Position numbers and translations under genes: made by a program. Shown one piece after another: positions 42,168 through 51,490 of a stretch of 64,000 bases of DNA. Position 1 is the stretch's first letter; the number at the start of each line of letters is the position of its first letter. The stretch is taken from contig NZ_FQWL01000001.1 of assembly GCF_900129665.1 (NCBI RefSeq), forward strand, positions 868,001 to 932,000, read 5' to 3'. Under the pieces are notes generated by a model, which had not been told where the DNA came from, did not search any database, and saw only the letters and a list, made by a program, of their open reading frames with translations. This stretch comes from Flagellimonas flava (GTDB lineage: Bacteria > Bacteroidota > Bacteroidia > Flavobacteriales > Flavobacteriaceae).

Positions 42168-43883
42168 ATGATTTCCCATAAATTGAATTCCCCACAGTTT
42201 CCCAATTGCATAAAACTTGGAGTCATAATATTGATTTTGCTCCCATTTGTTTTCTCCTGCTCTTCAGATTCGAAAGAAAGTGAAGCTCCGTTAGGGGAGG
42301 GAAACCAAGTATTTCGAATAGACTTCGAAATAGAAATTACACCAAGTGCTTCGCAAAAAAACTTGCAGAACATGGAGCCTGTATTTGCTTTGATAAGTAT
42401 TTCTGATAATGCTTCCCGGGAAATTTATACAAGGGAAAAGTTTCCCCTAAATAAGATTGGGGACAACTATGAAACAGATGAGATTCTGCTAACCGCTGGT
42501 AATTACAGTTTAACCGAGTTCTTGGTTATCGACGCCAATGAGATGGTTGTTTCTGTCATTCCAATGCAAAGCTCCGCATTATCCCAGCTTTCTGGTACTG
42601 CGCTTCCTTTTCAGTTCAATGTGGAAGAAGATAAAACCAAAATCTCTTCAACAAAAAATATAGAGGCGGATGGATACAGCGCGGCGGACTTTGGATATAG
42701 TGCCGTCGACTATTCATTTCCACTATCCACCGATTTTTTTACTCTAACGGTAGATGACTCGGACTTGATTACTGAAAAAACTCTTGTTTTAAAGTCTCTG
42801 ACGGGGTCAAGTTATACTATAGATTGGGGAGATGGAACAATAGAAGACTATATATCAACCCAAAGGGGCGGAAGTTTGGCAAATAATGAGCTAAAACATA
42901 CCTATCCGGAGCAGCAGGAGTACACTATAAGTATATCAGGACCTTTGGAAGTGGTGGAGCATATAGAGCTTGTTTGCAATGACCAGAACACCGATCTCCA
43001 GAGCAACCTGACCAGCGCGGATGTAAGTGAGCTTTTATTTTTGAAGGAGTGCAATTTTTATGCAGGGCAACTTTCCACGTTGGATACTTCCCAAAATGCG
43101 GTTTTGGAAGTCTTATCACTGGGGTATAATAGAATAACGAGTTTAGATTTTTCCAATAACTCAAAACTTAAAACGGCTTGGCTTAGATATAACCAATTAA
43201 CCGATTTGGATGTTTCCCAAAATTTAGATTTAGAATTTCTTTGGGTTACCGGAAATCAAATTGCCGATTTGGACGTTTCTAAAAACACTAAGCTAGAAAA
43301 ATTACTTGCCAGGGAAAATCAGTTAACCTCTATAGACATCTTGAACAATCCATTATTATCTGTGATAGACCTCAGTGATAATTCTTTATCTAGCGTAGAT
43401 ATTTCGAACAACCCGGGCCTTGTAGAAATAAATTTTGGAAACAACAATCTCACAAGTATTGACCTTTCAACAAATACCGGTCTTAATAGAATAGATTTAT
43501 ACGGAAATCAGATTAGCACAATTGATATTTCTTCAAACCAAGTTTTGAGGGATATTTACATAAACGATAATTTGTTATCTGCTATAGACTTATCCAATAA
43601 TCCGGCATTGGAACGGTTGATTATAGAAAATAATGAATTCAGTACTCTGGATTTAACGCCTGCCACGAAACTCTTCGATATTGAAATTGGGGGTAACCAA
43701 TTTGATGGGGTTCAGCTGGGGCAAATAGTTTCCCAAATCCATGAACAAGCGGTTGCTAATACCATTAGGGATGGATATATGGATTTTAAAAACAACCCGG
43801 GTTCCAGCGATTTGGATAACGAAACACAAACCAAGTTGAACGAATTGATCAATGATTTTGCTTGGTTGATCGCAGATAACTAA
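42168..43883 (+). CDS. PKD-like plus leucine-rich-repeat lipoprotein
   Basis: This 571-residue lipoprotein has lipobox VFSC (C31). An N-terminal beta domain (about 45-170) is followed by a PKD-like segment (SYTIDWGDGTIEDY, LKHTYPEQQEYTISISG). About 13 leucine-rich repeats of 20-21 residues follow at about 270-540 with the pattern LxxLDVSxNxxLxxLxxxxNQ, then a short tail. Such LRR proteins bind other proteins or polysaccharides at the cell surface. It is a paralogue of 61399-62871 with the same order of domains. Two perfect inverted repeats lie upstream (42059-42110). It is transcribed alone. Confidence 0.83.
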   Translation: MISHKLNSPQFPNCIKLGVIILILLPFVFSCSSDSKESEAPLGEGNQVFRIDFEIEITPSASQKNLQNMEPVFALISISDNASREIYTREKFPLNKIGDNYETDEILLTAGNYSLTEFLVIDANEMVVSVIPMQSSALSQLSGTALPFQFNVEEDKTKISSTKNIEADGYSAADFGYSAVDYSFPLSTDFFTLTVDDSDLITEKTLVLKSLTGSSYTIDWGDGTIEDYISTQRGGSLANNELKHTYPEQQEYTISISGPLEVVEHIELVCNDQNTDLQSNLTSADVSELLFLKECNFYAGQLSTLDTSQNAVLEVLSLGYNRITSLDFSNNSKLKTAWLRYNQLTDLDVSQNLDLEFLWVTGNQIADLDVSKNTKLEKLLARENQLTSIDILNNPLLSVIDLSDNSLSSVDISNNPGLVEINFGNNNLTSIDLSTNTGLNRIDLYGNQISTIDISSNQVLRDIYINDNLLSAIDLSNNPALERLIIENNEFSTLDLTPATKLFDIEIGGNQFDGVQLGQIVSQIHEQAVANTIRDGYMDFKNNPGSSDLDNETQTKLNELINDFAWLIADN

Positions 43884-44071
43884 ATCATTTTGTCCCAAAT
43901 CGTTTATGGGTATCTTTTGCAATAATCCAGCCCTTAGTTTAAAACAATTTATAGAGCTCTTGAGCCAACTACAATAAGCTGATCAACATTAATTTCACCG
44001 TACCTGCCAAAATAGCTATCTTTTAAAACGTATTTTCTCTTGTATTTAGGGAAGACATCTAAATAGCTATA

Positions 44072-45445
44072 ATGGTAAAAATCGCATATATAGGTGCGGG
44101 CAGTCTGCAATTTGGCCCAATCATCGTGCAGGACATTCTTATAAGTGACACGCTCACCAAGGATAATTTGGAAATCCATTTGATGGATATTGAAAAATCA
44201 CACCTAGATCATGTGGTAAATCACGGAGAATATGTTGCTAGGAAGCTGGGGCGGGATGCAAAAATTGTGGCTACAACCAATCGCGATGAGGCCATAAAAG
44301 AAGCGGATTTTGTGATATGTGCCCTTGAAAAGGACCGAAATGTCTACTGGTCGCAAGATTTTCATATCCCGAGAAAGTATGGATTTAAGCAGGTTTATGG
44401 TGAAAATGGGGGAGTGGGGTCACTTTTCCATGCCCTGAGAAATATCAAGGTAATCATGGATTTGGCAAAGCGAATGGAAGCACTGTGTCCCAATGCCATC
44501 CTGCTGAATTTTTCCAATCCAGAACATAAAATTTGTGAAGCGGTAACTCGATTGACTTCCATAAAGGCCGTAGGACTCTGTCATGGCGTTTTTATGGGAA
44601 GGGAGCAGTTATCCAATCTGCTCCAAGTACCCTTGGAAGACCTACAAACCAAAGCTTGCGGAATCAATCACTTTACCTGGTTCCAGGAAATAAAACAAAA
44701 ATCAACCGGTGAGGATTTATATCCTAAACTCCGTGAAGTCGAACAAAAAGGGGACTGGCTTGCCCAATGGCATGAACTGGCCTTGGGGCGGATTTTGTTT
44801 CGAAGATTCGGACAATGGCCTTCGCCTGCCTCCAACCATTATGGGGAGTATCTTAGATGGGCGGAGGAATTTGTAATTCCTCAACTACAGTTCTTTTATG
44901 ACCCTTATGATGGACATCCATGGGAAAATAACCAAATCCCAGAGGGAGTGTATACGGTTGACCAGGTAGATTACGAAAGGGAATGGACCAAGGATTGGAG
45001 CAAAAAATTGTTGCCAGTTGGGTCTACAGAAGAAATACAGTTGGAAAATAAAGATGGGAGCTTCAAAAGTTCAGGGGAAATAGCAACGCTCATCATGGAA
45101 TCCGTAATGTCGAATAAGAAACAGTGGCTAGAGGCGGTGAACGTTCCCAATAGGGGAGCTATTCCCAATCTTCCGGATGATTTGGTTGTGGAGGTCCCAG
45201 CTTATTGCGACGCATCAGGTATTCAACCGCTGTCAATGGAACCAATTCCGGAAGGTATTGCTGCCACGATCCGCTTACATGCAAGTATTCATAAGTTATT
45301 GGTGGAAGCTTATGTGGAGCAATCCAAGGATAAACTATTACAGGCCATTCTCATTGAGCCAACCGTAGATTCTTATCGAAACGCCGTAGCAATGTGTAAT
45401 GAAATGTTGACCCTTCAAAAAGATGTTTTACCACAACTCGATTAG
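44072..45445 (+). CDS. glycoside hydrolase family 4 (NAD- and metal-dependent)
   Basis: This 457-residue protein has no signal peptide, so it is cytoplasmic. The NAD motif is AYIGAGSLQFGP at the N-terminus. NFSNPEHKI (from 146), CHG (170-172) and GINHFTW (197-203) follow; Cys170 and His200 fall at the positions that bind the metal in characterised GH4 enzymes. The family cleaves glycosides by oxidation at C3, elimination and reduction. A CHG signature has been linked to alpha-glucuronidases, while CHS and CHE occur in alpha-galactosidases and alpha-glucosidases, so the substrate is open. It is the first gene of an operon with a symporter (30-bp gap) and an AgaI-like enzyme. Confidence 0.87.
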   Translation: MVKIAYIGAGSLQFGPIIVQDILISDTLTKDNLEIHLMDIEKSHLDHVVNHGEYVARKLGRDAKIVATTNRDEAIKEADFVICALEKDRNVYWSQDFHIPRKYGFKQVYGENGGVGSLFHALRNIKVIMDLAKRMEALCPNAILLNFSNPEHKICEAVTRLTSIKAVGLCHGVFMGREQLSNLLQVPLEDLQTKACGINHFTWFQEIKQKSTGEDLYPKLREVEQKGDWLAQWHELALGRILFRRFGQWPSPASNHYGEYLRWAEEFVIPQLQFFYDPYDGHPWENNQIPEGVYTVDQVDYEREWTKDWSKKLLPVGSTEEIQLENKDGSFKSSGEIATLIMESVMSNKKQWLEAVNVPNRGAIPNLPDDLVVEVPAYCDASGIQPLSMEPIPEGIAATIRLHASIHKLLVEAYVEQSKDKLLQAILIEPTVDSYRNAVAMCNEMLTLQKDVLPQLD

Positions 45446-45475
45446 CTAGATGGGCATCGACATAAAAAGAATTAT

Positions 45476-47272
45476 ATGGAATTAGCATTTTTGGACTGGG
45501 CGGTAATAATCGGATATTTACTGCTGAGTATTGCTATTGGGGTTTTTGTGGTGAAACACAACTCCAAAAATATCACAGACTTTTTTGTTGCTGGCAGAAA
45601 TTTACCTTGGTGGCTTTTGGGTACGTCCATTGCAGCCACTTGGTTTGCCACAGACGCACCATTGGCAGTTACAGCGCTGGTCCGTAGCAAGGGAATTTAT
45701 GGAAATTGGTTATGGTGGTATTTGGGAGCAGGCATTATCATGATGGTGTTCTTTTATGCCAAATACTGGCGTAGGTCCGAGATTCTTACTGATGCTGAAA
45801 TGATAGAACTCCGTTACAGCGGAAAGTCGGCCTCTCTACTCCGTGGATTTACAGCAGCTTTTTTTGGGATTTTTAAGAACTGTTTCACCATGGGATGGAT
45901 TATGCTGGCCATGCTTAAATTTTCGAATATCATGCTAGGGTGGAGCGCCGAATTCGCATTGGGAATAACACTTGCATTTGCCTTGTTGCATACCCTAAGT
46001 TCAGGCATCAAGGGTGTTGTTGTTTTGGATATGTTACACTTTTCTGCAGGAACCTTGGGAACGATTATTTTGGCCATTTTTGTGATGGTGCAAGTTGGTG
46101 GACCCACGGAGCTGGGAACTCAGATTGCGAGTAGGAGCGATGTGCCCGCAGGAGTTTTGGATATGTTTCCAGATATCTCCCACGTGAGCATTACCGAAAT
46201 GATCGGTTTTGTTTGTTTGGTGGGAATACTATGGCTCGGTCAGGCCCAGGGCGATGGCTACATAGTACAACGCCTGTTCTCCGCAAAGAATGAAAGACAT
46301 GCTATTAAGGCTTCCTTATGGTTTGCGGTTGCTGGAGTTGTGATTCTAACTTGGCCCTGGATCGTGGTAGGTTTGGGTTCCGTAGTTATTTTACCCATTT
46401 CCGAAGCGACAGAGGCATTGTTGGCCGATCCTGAGTTGGCCTATCCCATGATGATCAACGAAGTTTTGCCCGTTGGTCTTAAGGGATTATTGGTAGCTGC
46501 ATTTATGGCTGCATTTATGAGTACCATGGATACCCATCTCTGTTGGGGAGGCTCCTACATGGTGAACGATATCTACAAGCGTTTTATAAAAAAAGACGCG
46601 AACGACAAGCATTATTTGCTGGTTTCAAGAATTAGCATTGTACTCTTGCTCTTGATTAGTGCCATGGCCGCTTGGCAAATGGATAGCATTGCGGGGGCCT
46701 GGGTCTATATCATTGAAATTGTGTCCGGAATTTCAATTATCTTGATGTTGCGTTGGTTTTGGTGGAGAATCAATGCTTGGTCCGAAATCGCGAGTATGTT
46801 GTCCGCCTTAATCCTGGCCAATGGTTTTTTATGGGTTCGGTGGATGCATGGGTTTGGTTGGATCAGCGATCATGTTTTGGAAATTACCAATGGTTGGTAT
46901 CATGAAGATGTTGCACTTATTAGGGCCACGATTCTCCTGTTGGTGTGCACCGGAATCGCCATTGTCGTAACCTTTTTGACCAAACCCACAGATAATGCAA
47001 CCTTGCTAAAATTTTATAAAAAAGTTAGACCCAAAGGCTGGTGGGGTCCTATTGCAAAACAGCTACCTGATCTGGTTGACCATAGCTCCACTAAAGGTTC
47101 TTGGTTAGGTTTCATTTTTGGGGTAATCTTTCTAAACAGCCTGCTTTTTAGTGTTGGTCATGCCGTATTGGGCGGGTATAAGGTTGCTCTTTTACTGTTG
47201 TTTATTGGAGGTGTTTGTGGGTGGCTTACCCTGCGTTTTGCTGCATCCTTGAAAACCCAAGAGAGTCCATGA
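45476..47272 (+). CDS. sodium:solute symporter (SSS family)
   Basis: This 598-residue polytopic protein has about 14 transmembrane helices. SSS features are the first helix DWAVIIGYLLLSIAIGVFV, FFVAGRNLPWWLLGTSIAATWFATDAPLAV (substrate and sodium-site helices), the LGQAQGDGYIVQRLFSAKNERHA loop, and KGLLVAAFMAAFMSTMDTHLCWGGSYMVNDIYKRF. It should import a sugar or related solute with sodium. It overlaps the next gene (ATGA at 47269-47272) and follows the GH4 gene by 30 bp, so the import substrate is probably the GH4 glycoside or its product. The C-terminus is about 60 residues longer than in short family members. Confidence 0.9.
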   Translation: MELAFLDWAVIIGYLLLSIAIGVFVVKHNSKNITDFFVAGRNLPWWLLGTSIAATWFATDAPLAVTALVRSKGIYGNWLWWYLGAGIIMMVFFYAKYWRRSEILTDAEMIELRYSGKSASLLRGFTAAFFGIFKNCFTMGWIMLAMLKFSNIMLGWSAEFALGITLAFALLHTLSSGIKGVVVLDMLHFSAGTLGTIILAIFVMVQVGGPTELGTQIASRSDVPAGVLDMFPDISHVSITEMIGFVCLVGILWLGQAQGDGYIVQRLFSAKNERHAIKASLWFAVAGVVILTWPWIVVGLGSVVILPISEATEALLADPELAYPMMINEVLPVGLKGLLVAAFMAAFMSTMDTHLCWGGSYMVNDIYKRFIKKDANDKHYLLVSRISIVLLLLISAMAAWQMDSIAGAWVYIIEIVSGISIILMLRWFWWRINAWSEIASMLSALILANGFLWVRWMHGFGWISDHVLEITNGWYHEDVALIRATILLLVCTGIAIVVTFLTKPTDNATLLKFYKKVRPKGWWGPIAKQLPDLVDHSSTKGSWLGFIFGVIFLNSLLFSVGHAVLGGYKVALLLLFIGGVCGWLTLRFAASLKTQESP

Positions 47273-47967
47273 GGGTTTGGGAATATGCCAAAAAAGAGGA
47301 ACTGGGTGTTGCAACGGCATCCTTGTTTATGGAGGAATTGCATAAACATCCCGATTTGCTACTATGCGCCGCAACGGGCAGCTCGCCAATACCGCTTTAC
47401 AACCAGTTGGCCAAAATAGCAACCCAAAACAGCTCATTGTTTCATCATCTGCGGCTTATCCCTCTTGATGAGTGGATAGGTTTACCAAGCCTTGAAGGCT
47501 CCTGTGATGAATATTTACAACAACATCTTATGGAACCTTTAAAAATTGATCAAGGCCGTTATCTAAAGTTTGATGCTGGAAATAGTGATTTGGAGCAAGA
47601 ATGTTTGCGAATAGGACAATTACTTAAACAGGAAGGCCCTATAGACTTATGTATTCTGGGAATGGGAAAAAATGGTCATTTGGGCTTTAATGAACCGGCA
47701 GTTAAACTACAACCTCATTGCCATATTGCATCCTTGTCAACCGAATCACAACAGCATGGTATGATCAGGGCCACAGTGCTAAAACCTAGTAAAGGAATAA
47801 CCTTAGGGATGCAGGACATTCTTTCATCTAGACGAATCATACTATTGATTTCCGGTGATGGCAAAGAAGAGGCAAAACAACAGTTCTTTTCTAGAACAAT
47901 AAGTCCGAAGTGTCCGGCATCAATGCTTTGGCAGCATAATAATGTGGACTGTTTCGTCCTTGTCTGA
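47269..47967 (+). CDS. galactosamine-6-phosphate isomerase/deaminase-like (AgaI/NagB family)
   Basis: The ATG at 47269 overlaps the symporter stop and gives 232 residues; an upstream GTG frame (47215) lies inside the symporter gene and is rejected. The match to the AgaI subgroup of the NagB / 6-phosphogluconolactonase fold is strong: LCAATGSSPIPLY, LIPLDEWIGLP, GSCDEYLQQH, LGMGKNGHLGFNEPAVKLQP, and CPASMLWQHNNVDCFVL. As in AgaI, KNGHLGFNEP replaces the VDGHIAFNEP of NagB. The expected reaction is conversion of galactosamine 6-phosphate to a ketohexose 6-phosphate with ammonia release, but AgaI's true role in E. coli is debated (AgaS does this step). No kinase or deacetylase gene is adjacent. 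Confidence 0.82.
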   Translation: MRVWEYAKKEELGVATASLFMEELHKHPDLLLCAATGSSPIPLYNQLAKIATQNSSLFHHLRLIPLDEWIGLPSLEGSCDEYLQQHLMEPLKIDQGRYLKFDAGNSDLEQECLRIGQLLKQEGPIDLCILGMGKNGHLGFNEPAVKLQPHCHIASLSTESQQHGMIRATVLKPSKGITLGMQDILSSRRIILLISGDGKEEAKQQFFSRTISPKCPASMLWQHNNVDCFVLV

Positions 47968-48507
47968 TCATTGATAAAGCACATAACGTGGGGGAACAAA
48001 CCCATTTAACCGCAAATACACCAGAAGCTGCCCTCTGTGATGGCTGATGTGGTCCGCAAGTAATAAGAAAATCTGTCGCTTGGTCCGAGTTAGGCCAAAA
48101 TAATCCAATTGATCATTGAATTGCTCCGTATCAAATTGTTTGATGAGCTGTAAACTTGCTTCAAAGGTTTCGTCTAGGATTTTAATCATTTCCTTTTTTG
48201 TCCTAGCTGCCACTTTATAGCGTTTGTCAGTATTCCATTCTCTGGATTGCCTTCCGCCCAAAAGGGACTGACTATGCCAATCCATGGCATACCCAATGTG
48301 CATTAAATTCTCGGCAAAACTCAGAGATTCTGTGGTTGGTCTAAAGTTGTACTTGTCCTCGGGCATTGTTTCCGCTACGGTTATGAGATATTTTCGGGAG
48401 TTTTCAAATCGCTCCAAGTATTCCGAAATGAAAACATCTTGCTGGGCCCATAAGCATGATACCCCCGTGCAACATAGTATGAATATAAATGTAAAAAGTC
48501 GTCCCAT
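47968..48507 (-). CDS. exported DinB-family protein
   Basis: This 179-residue protein has a signal peptide (MGRLFTFIFILCCTGVSCLWA, cleavage before QQD). The DinB four-helix fold is marked by FAENLMHIGYAMDWHSQ and the C-terminal metal-site helix LADHISHHRGQLLVYLRLNG. An exported DinB is common in Flavobacteriia, but its substrate is unknown. Its stop is directly next to the agaI-like stop (convergent, no spacing), so the genes likely share transcription termination effects. Confidence 0.83.
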   Translation of the reverse strand: MGRLFTFIFILCCTGVSCLWAQQDVFISEYLERFENSRKYLITVAETMPEDKYNFRPTTESLSFAENLMHIGYAMDWHSQSLLGGRQSREWNTDKRYKVAARTKKEMIKILDETFEASLQLIKQFDTEQFNDQLDYFGLTRTKRQIFLLLADHISHHRGQLLVYLRLNGFVPPRYVLYQ

Positions 48508-48757
48508 TATTTAGTGTCTTGTGATTCAAAGCATAAATAAATGAAAAAAAGGGTCAAATTTTCAATGGTAGAGGTTGGATAAAGGTGCTAGTACCTTTAG
48601 AATCCGAGTAGTTGACCATAGTTTTTAGTTTACTGTACATCACGCTAACAGACCAAATTTAAGGATAGACTTTTGTTCTTCAGACCCGCTTTAATGTCAT
48701 TCAGATAAAAAGTGATCAGGTTGCTGCATAAAAGGCTAATTTCAACCCTAAGTAACC

Positions 48758-50965
48758 ATGGGATTAGATTCTACCTTTAAAACTTTTAGGAACACCGCAA
48801 TACTGTTGTTCTTTCTAAATTTTTGGGTCTTTGAGGGCATTGCCCAAAAAAAGAACGCCGATTTTCGCTATCACATTCGTAAAACCACACAACCCATTAG
48901 CATTGACGGCATAGTGGATGAACAGGCCTGGCAGCAGGCAGATGTAGCCGATGACTTTTTTATGGTCCTGCCCATGGACACTGGTAAGGCCAAAGAAACA
49001 TCCGAGATTCGGATGACTTACGATGATAAGAACATTTATCTGGCTGCCATATTTTTTAACAGTAAGCACGGTCAATATTTCGTGGAATCACTACGACGTG
49101 ATTTTTCCTTCGGTAAGAATGACAACTTTTTGCTTTTCATGGATCCCTTTAACAATCAAACCACAGGTTTTTCCTTTGGCTCAAATGCCGCAGGGGCCCA
49201 ATGGGATGGCACCATGTTTGGCGGAGGAAGTGTAGATTTAAACTGGGACTCCAAATGGATTTCCAAAGTCAAGCAAGATCCGGACAAATGGGTTTTGGAA
49301 ATGGCAATCCCCTTTAAGTCCATTCGATATAAGGATGGAGTCACGGAATGGGGCATCAACTTTAGTCGTTTGGATTTGAAATCCAGTGAGAAATCAAGCT
49401 GGACTCCAATTCCGCGTCAATTCCCTACCGCTTCACTGGCCTATACCGGTGTGTTGGTTTGGGATACACCACCCCCGGCACCAAGGACCAATTTTTCGGT
49501 TATTCCCTATATTCTGGGAGGAGCTGTCCAAGATTTCGATGAACAAAATACTTTTGAGAAAAGGATAGGGGGCGATATAAAAATTAGTCTTAGTTCTTCC
49601 TTAAATCTAGATCTCACCGTTAATCCAGATTTTTCACAAGTTGAAGTTGACCGTCAAGTTACAAATCTGGACCGGTTTGAGCTGTTTTTCCCTGAAAGGC
49701 GTCAGTTTTTCTTAGAAAATGCCGATCTGTTTGCCAATTTCGGATATCCAACAATCCGACCTTTTTTTTCTAGGCGTATTGGGCTTGGGGTACCCATTAA
49801 GGCAGGTGCAAGGTTAAGTGGGAACCTAAATGAGAACTGGCGTTTGGGCATTATGGATATGCAAACGGACAACATTGACAATATCGGGAGGCCCAATCAG
49901 AATTTTGCGGTGGTTTCTTTGCAGCGAAGGGTGTTCAGCAGGTCAAGTATTGGATTCATGTTTGTGAACAAAGAATCACTTCGTTATCCTAACGAGGCGG
50001 ACTCATTGCTTACCCTTTTCCCAAAATTTAACCGGAATTTGGGGGTGGAATATAATTTGGCCTCTTCCAACAATCAATGGACGGGGAAGGCTTTTGTACT
50101 CAAGTCCTTTGCGCCGAATCGAATTGATGGAAACGGGATAACACAAGCAGCAAATTTGGAGTATAAAAGCCGTATATGGAATTGGGGCGTTCAAGAGGAA
50201 TCAGTAGGAGGAAACTATACCGCAGAAGTGGGTTTTGTGCCCCGGAGGGACTATATAAACCTAAATGCTTTTTTGGGACACACCTTTTTTCCAAAAGATG
50301 GAAAGGGTAAATTGGTGAGCCATGGTCCAAAATTGAACAGCAGTTATTTTTTGAATCAAAAATTCGAGCGAACGGATAACTTCAATGAATTGGAGTACCT
50401 GTTAAGTTTCCGAAACCGAAGCAGCTTTGAAGTAGGACTTAGTAACGAATATGTTGAGCTATTGGCACCTTTTGATCCCACGCGCTCGGGGAAAGATTCT
50501 TTGGACATCGGGACACAACACCGCTGGAATGCGCTTCGTATGGATTATAGTTCCAAACCGCAAAGTATGTTTACCTATACTGTAGGTGGTCGCTATGGAG
50601 GATATTATTTGGATGGCCGACTTGCTAATCTTAATGCCGAACTGGGGTATCGTTTTCAACCCCATGTGGCTTTGAACGCCAATCTCAGCTATAATCATAT
50701 AAGCCTACCGGCCCCATGGAACGATACTGAATTTTGGTTAATTGGTTCCGAGGTGGATGTTACCTTTACCAACAAGCTGTTTTTTGCGACTTTGTTCCAG
50801 TATAATGAGCAATCAAGGAATTTTAATCTTAATTCCCGGTTTCAATGGAGGTATAAACCCGCATCAGATCTGTTCATAGTGTATACGAATACCCAGCTTT
50901 TGGAGCCCAACGTTGGAAAAAGTTGGTCCCTCACCCTTAAGTTTACACATTGGTTTAATTGGTAG
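48758..50965 (+). CDS. DUF5916 outer-membrane protein with CBM9-like N-terminus
   Basis: This protein has 735 residues with a signal peptide (cleavage after GIA). The CBM9-like domain is at about 35-225 (ISIDGIVDEQAWQQ, EIRMTYDDKNIYLAAIFFN, WVLEMAIPFKSIRYK). The DUF5916 region carries NPDFSQVEVDRQVTNLDRFE and FFPERRQFFLENADLF, then RPFFSRRIG, at about 285-340, followed by strands up to the terminal SLTLKFTHWFNW, an outer-membrane barrel-type end. It is the second full-length member in this window and is closely similar in the core to 4723-6966. It is transcribed alone, 250 bp after the divergent DinB gene. Confidence 0.88.
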   Translation: MGLDSTFKTFRNTAILLFFLNFWVFEGIAQKKNADFRYHIRKTTQPISIDGIVDEQAWQQADVADDFFMVLPMDTGKAKETSEIRMTYDDKNIYLAAIFFNSKHGQYFVESLRRDFSFGKNDNFLLFMDPFNNQTTGFSFGSNAAGAQWDGTMFGGGSVDLNWDSKWISKVKQDPDKWVLEMAIPFKSIRYKDGVTEWGINFSRLDLKSSEKSSWTPIPRQFPTASLAYTGVLVWDTPPPAPRTNFSVIPYILGGAVQDFDEQNTFEKRIGGDIKISLSSSLNLDLTVNPDFSQVEVDRQVTNLDRFELFFPERRQFFLENADLFANFGYPTIRPFFSRRIGLGVPIKAGARLSGNLNENWRLGIMDMQTDNIDNIGRPNQNFAVVSLQRRVFSRSSIGFMFVNKESLRYPNEADSLLTLFPKFNRNLGVEYNLASSNNQWTGKAFVLKSFAPNRIDGNGITQAANLEYKSRIWNWGVQEESVGGNYTAEVGFVPRRDYINLNAFLGHTFFPKDGKGKLVSHGPKLNSSYFLNQKFERTDNFNELEYLLSFRNRSSFEVGLSNEYVELLAPFDPTRSGKDSLDIGTQHRWNALRMDYSSKPQSMFTYTVGGRYGGYYLDGRLANLNAELGYRFQPHVALNANLSYNHISLPAPWNDTEFWLIGSEVDVTFTNKLFFATLFQYNEQSRNFNLNSRFQWRYKPASDLFIVYTNTQLLEPNVGKSWSLTLKFTHWFNW

Positions 50966-51067
50966 TGCAATTCAACCAACCTCCGCGATGATTCAACAGA
51001 AACGACTTCAAAATACTGGGTCGAAAATTGATTTTTGGTACATGTTTAACCGTAAAACCAAACATCA

Positions 51068-51490
51068 ATGGAAACCGCAGACGTTTTTTCAATAGCCAAT
51101 ACCATGGCGATGCCCATGTGGCTTTTAATGATCATACTTCCCAAATGGAAGGTCACCCGTTTTTTGATAGATCATAAAGTAATACCGCTTCTACTATCTC
51201 TTTTTTATGTGTACTACATATTAGTGCATATTCAAACCGGCGCAGGCCTGGACTTTGGGAGTTTATCATCAGTCATGTCTTTATTCACAATTGAAAATGC
51301 CGTAATGGCCGGCTGGGTTCATTACCTAGCCTTTGACCTACTCATTGGAATGTGGATGCTCAACCAAAACCAAAACCTGGGAATTCACCAACTGTTGATG
51401 GCGCCTTGCCTGTTCGCCACTTTCATGTTAGGGCCAGTGGGCTTTGTGCTTTTCATGATCATTAGAACCTTTAAACTTCAAAAATCATGA
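51068..51490 (+). CDS. ABA4-like membrane protein
   Basis: This 140-residue protein has four transmembrane helices and the ABA4-like (DUF4281) pattern: FSIANTMAMPMWLLMIILPKW, the conserved MAGWVHYLAFDLLIGMW and LLMAPCLFATFMLGPVGFVLFMIIR. In plants ABA4 acts in neoxanthin formation; bacterial members are uncharacterised and may concern carotenoid or membrane lipid chemistry. It overlaps the next gene by 4 bp (ATGA) and starts a four-gene operon with a LytS/LytT-type two-component system. Confidence 0.85.
   Translation: METADVFSIANTMAMPMWLLMIILPKWKVTRFLIDHKVIPLLLSLFYVYYILVHIQTGAGLDFGSLSSVMSLFTIENAVMAGWVHYLAFDLLIGMWMLNQNQNLGIHQLLMAPCLFATFMLGPVGFVLFMIIRTFKLQKS

Noticed and set aside
42168..43883. 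Possible tandem DNA repeat array
   Set aside because: The 60-bp periodicity is the coding pattern of leucine-rich repeats; copies are diverged at DNA level and the reading frame is intact.
44010..44070. Direct repeat aaatagctat before the GH4 gene
   Set aside because: Two 10-bp AT-rich copies about 50 bp apart can arise by chance; no symmetry or promoter relation was seen.
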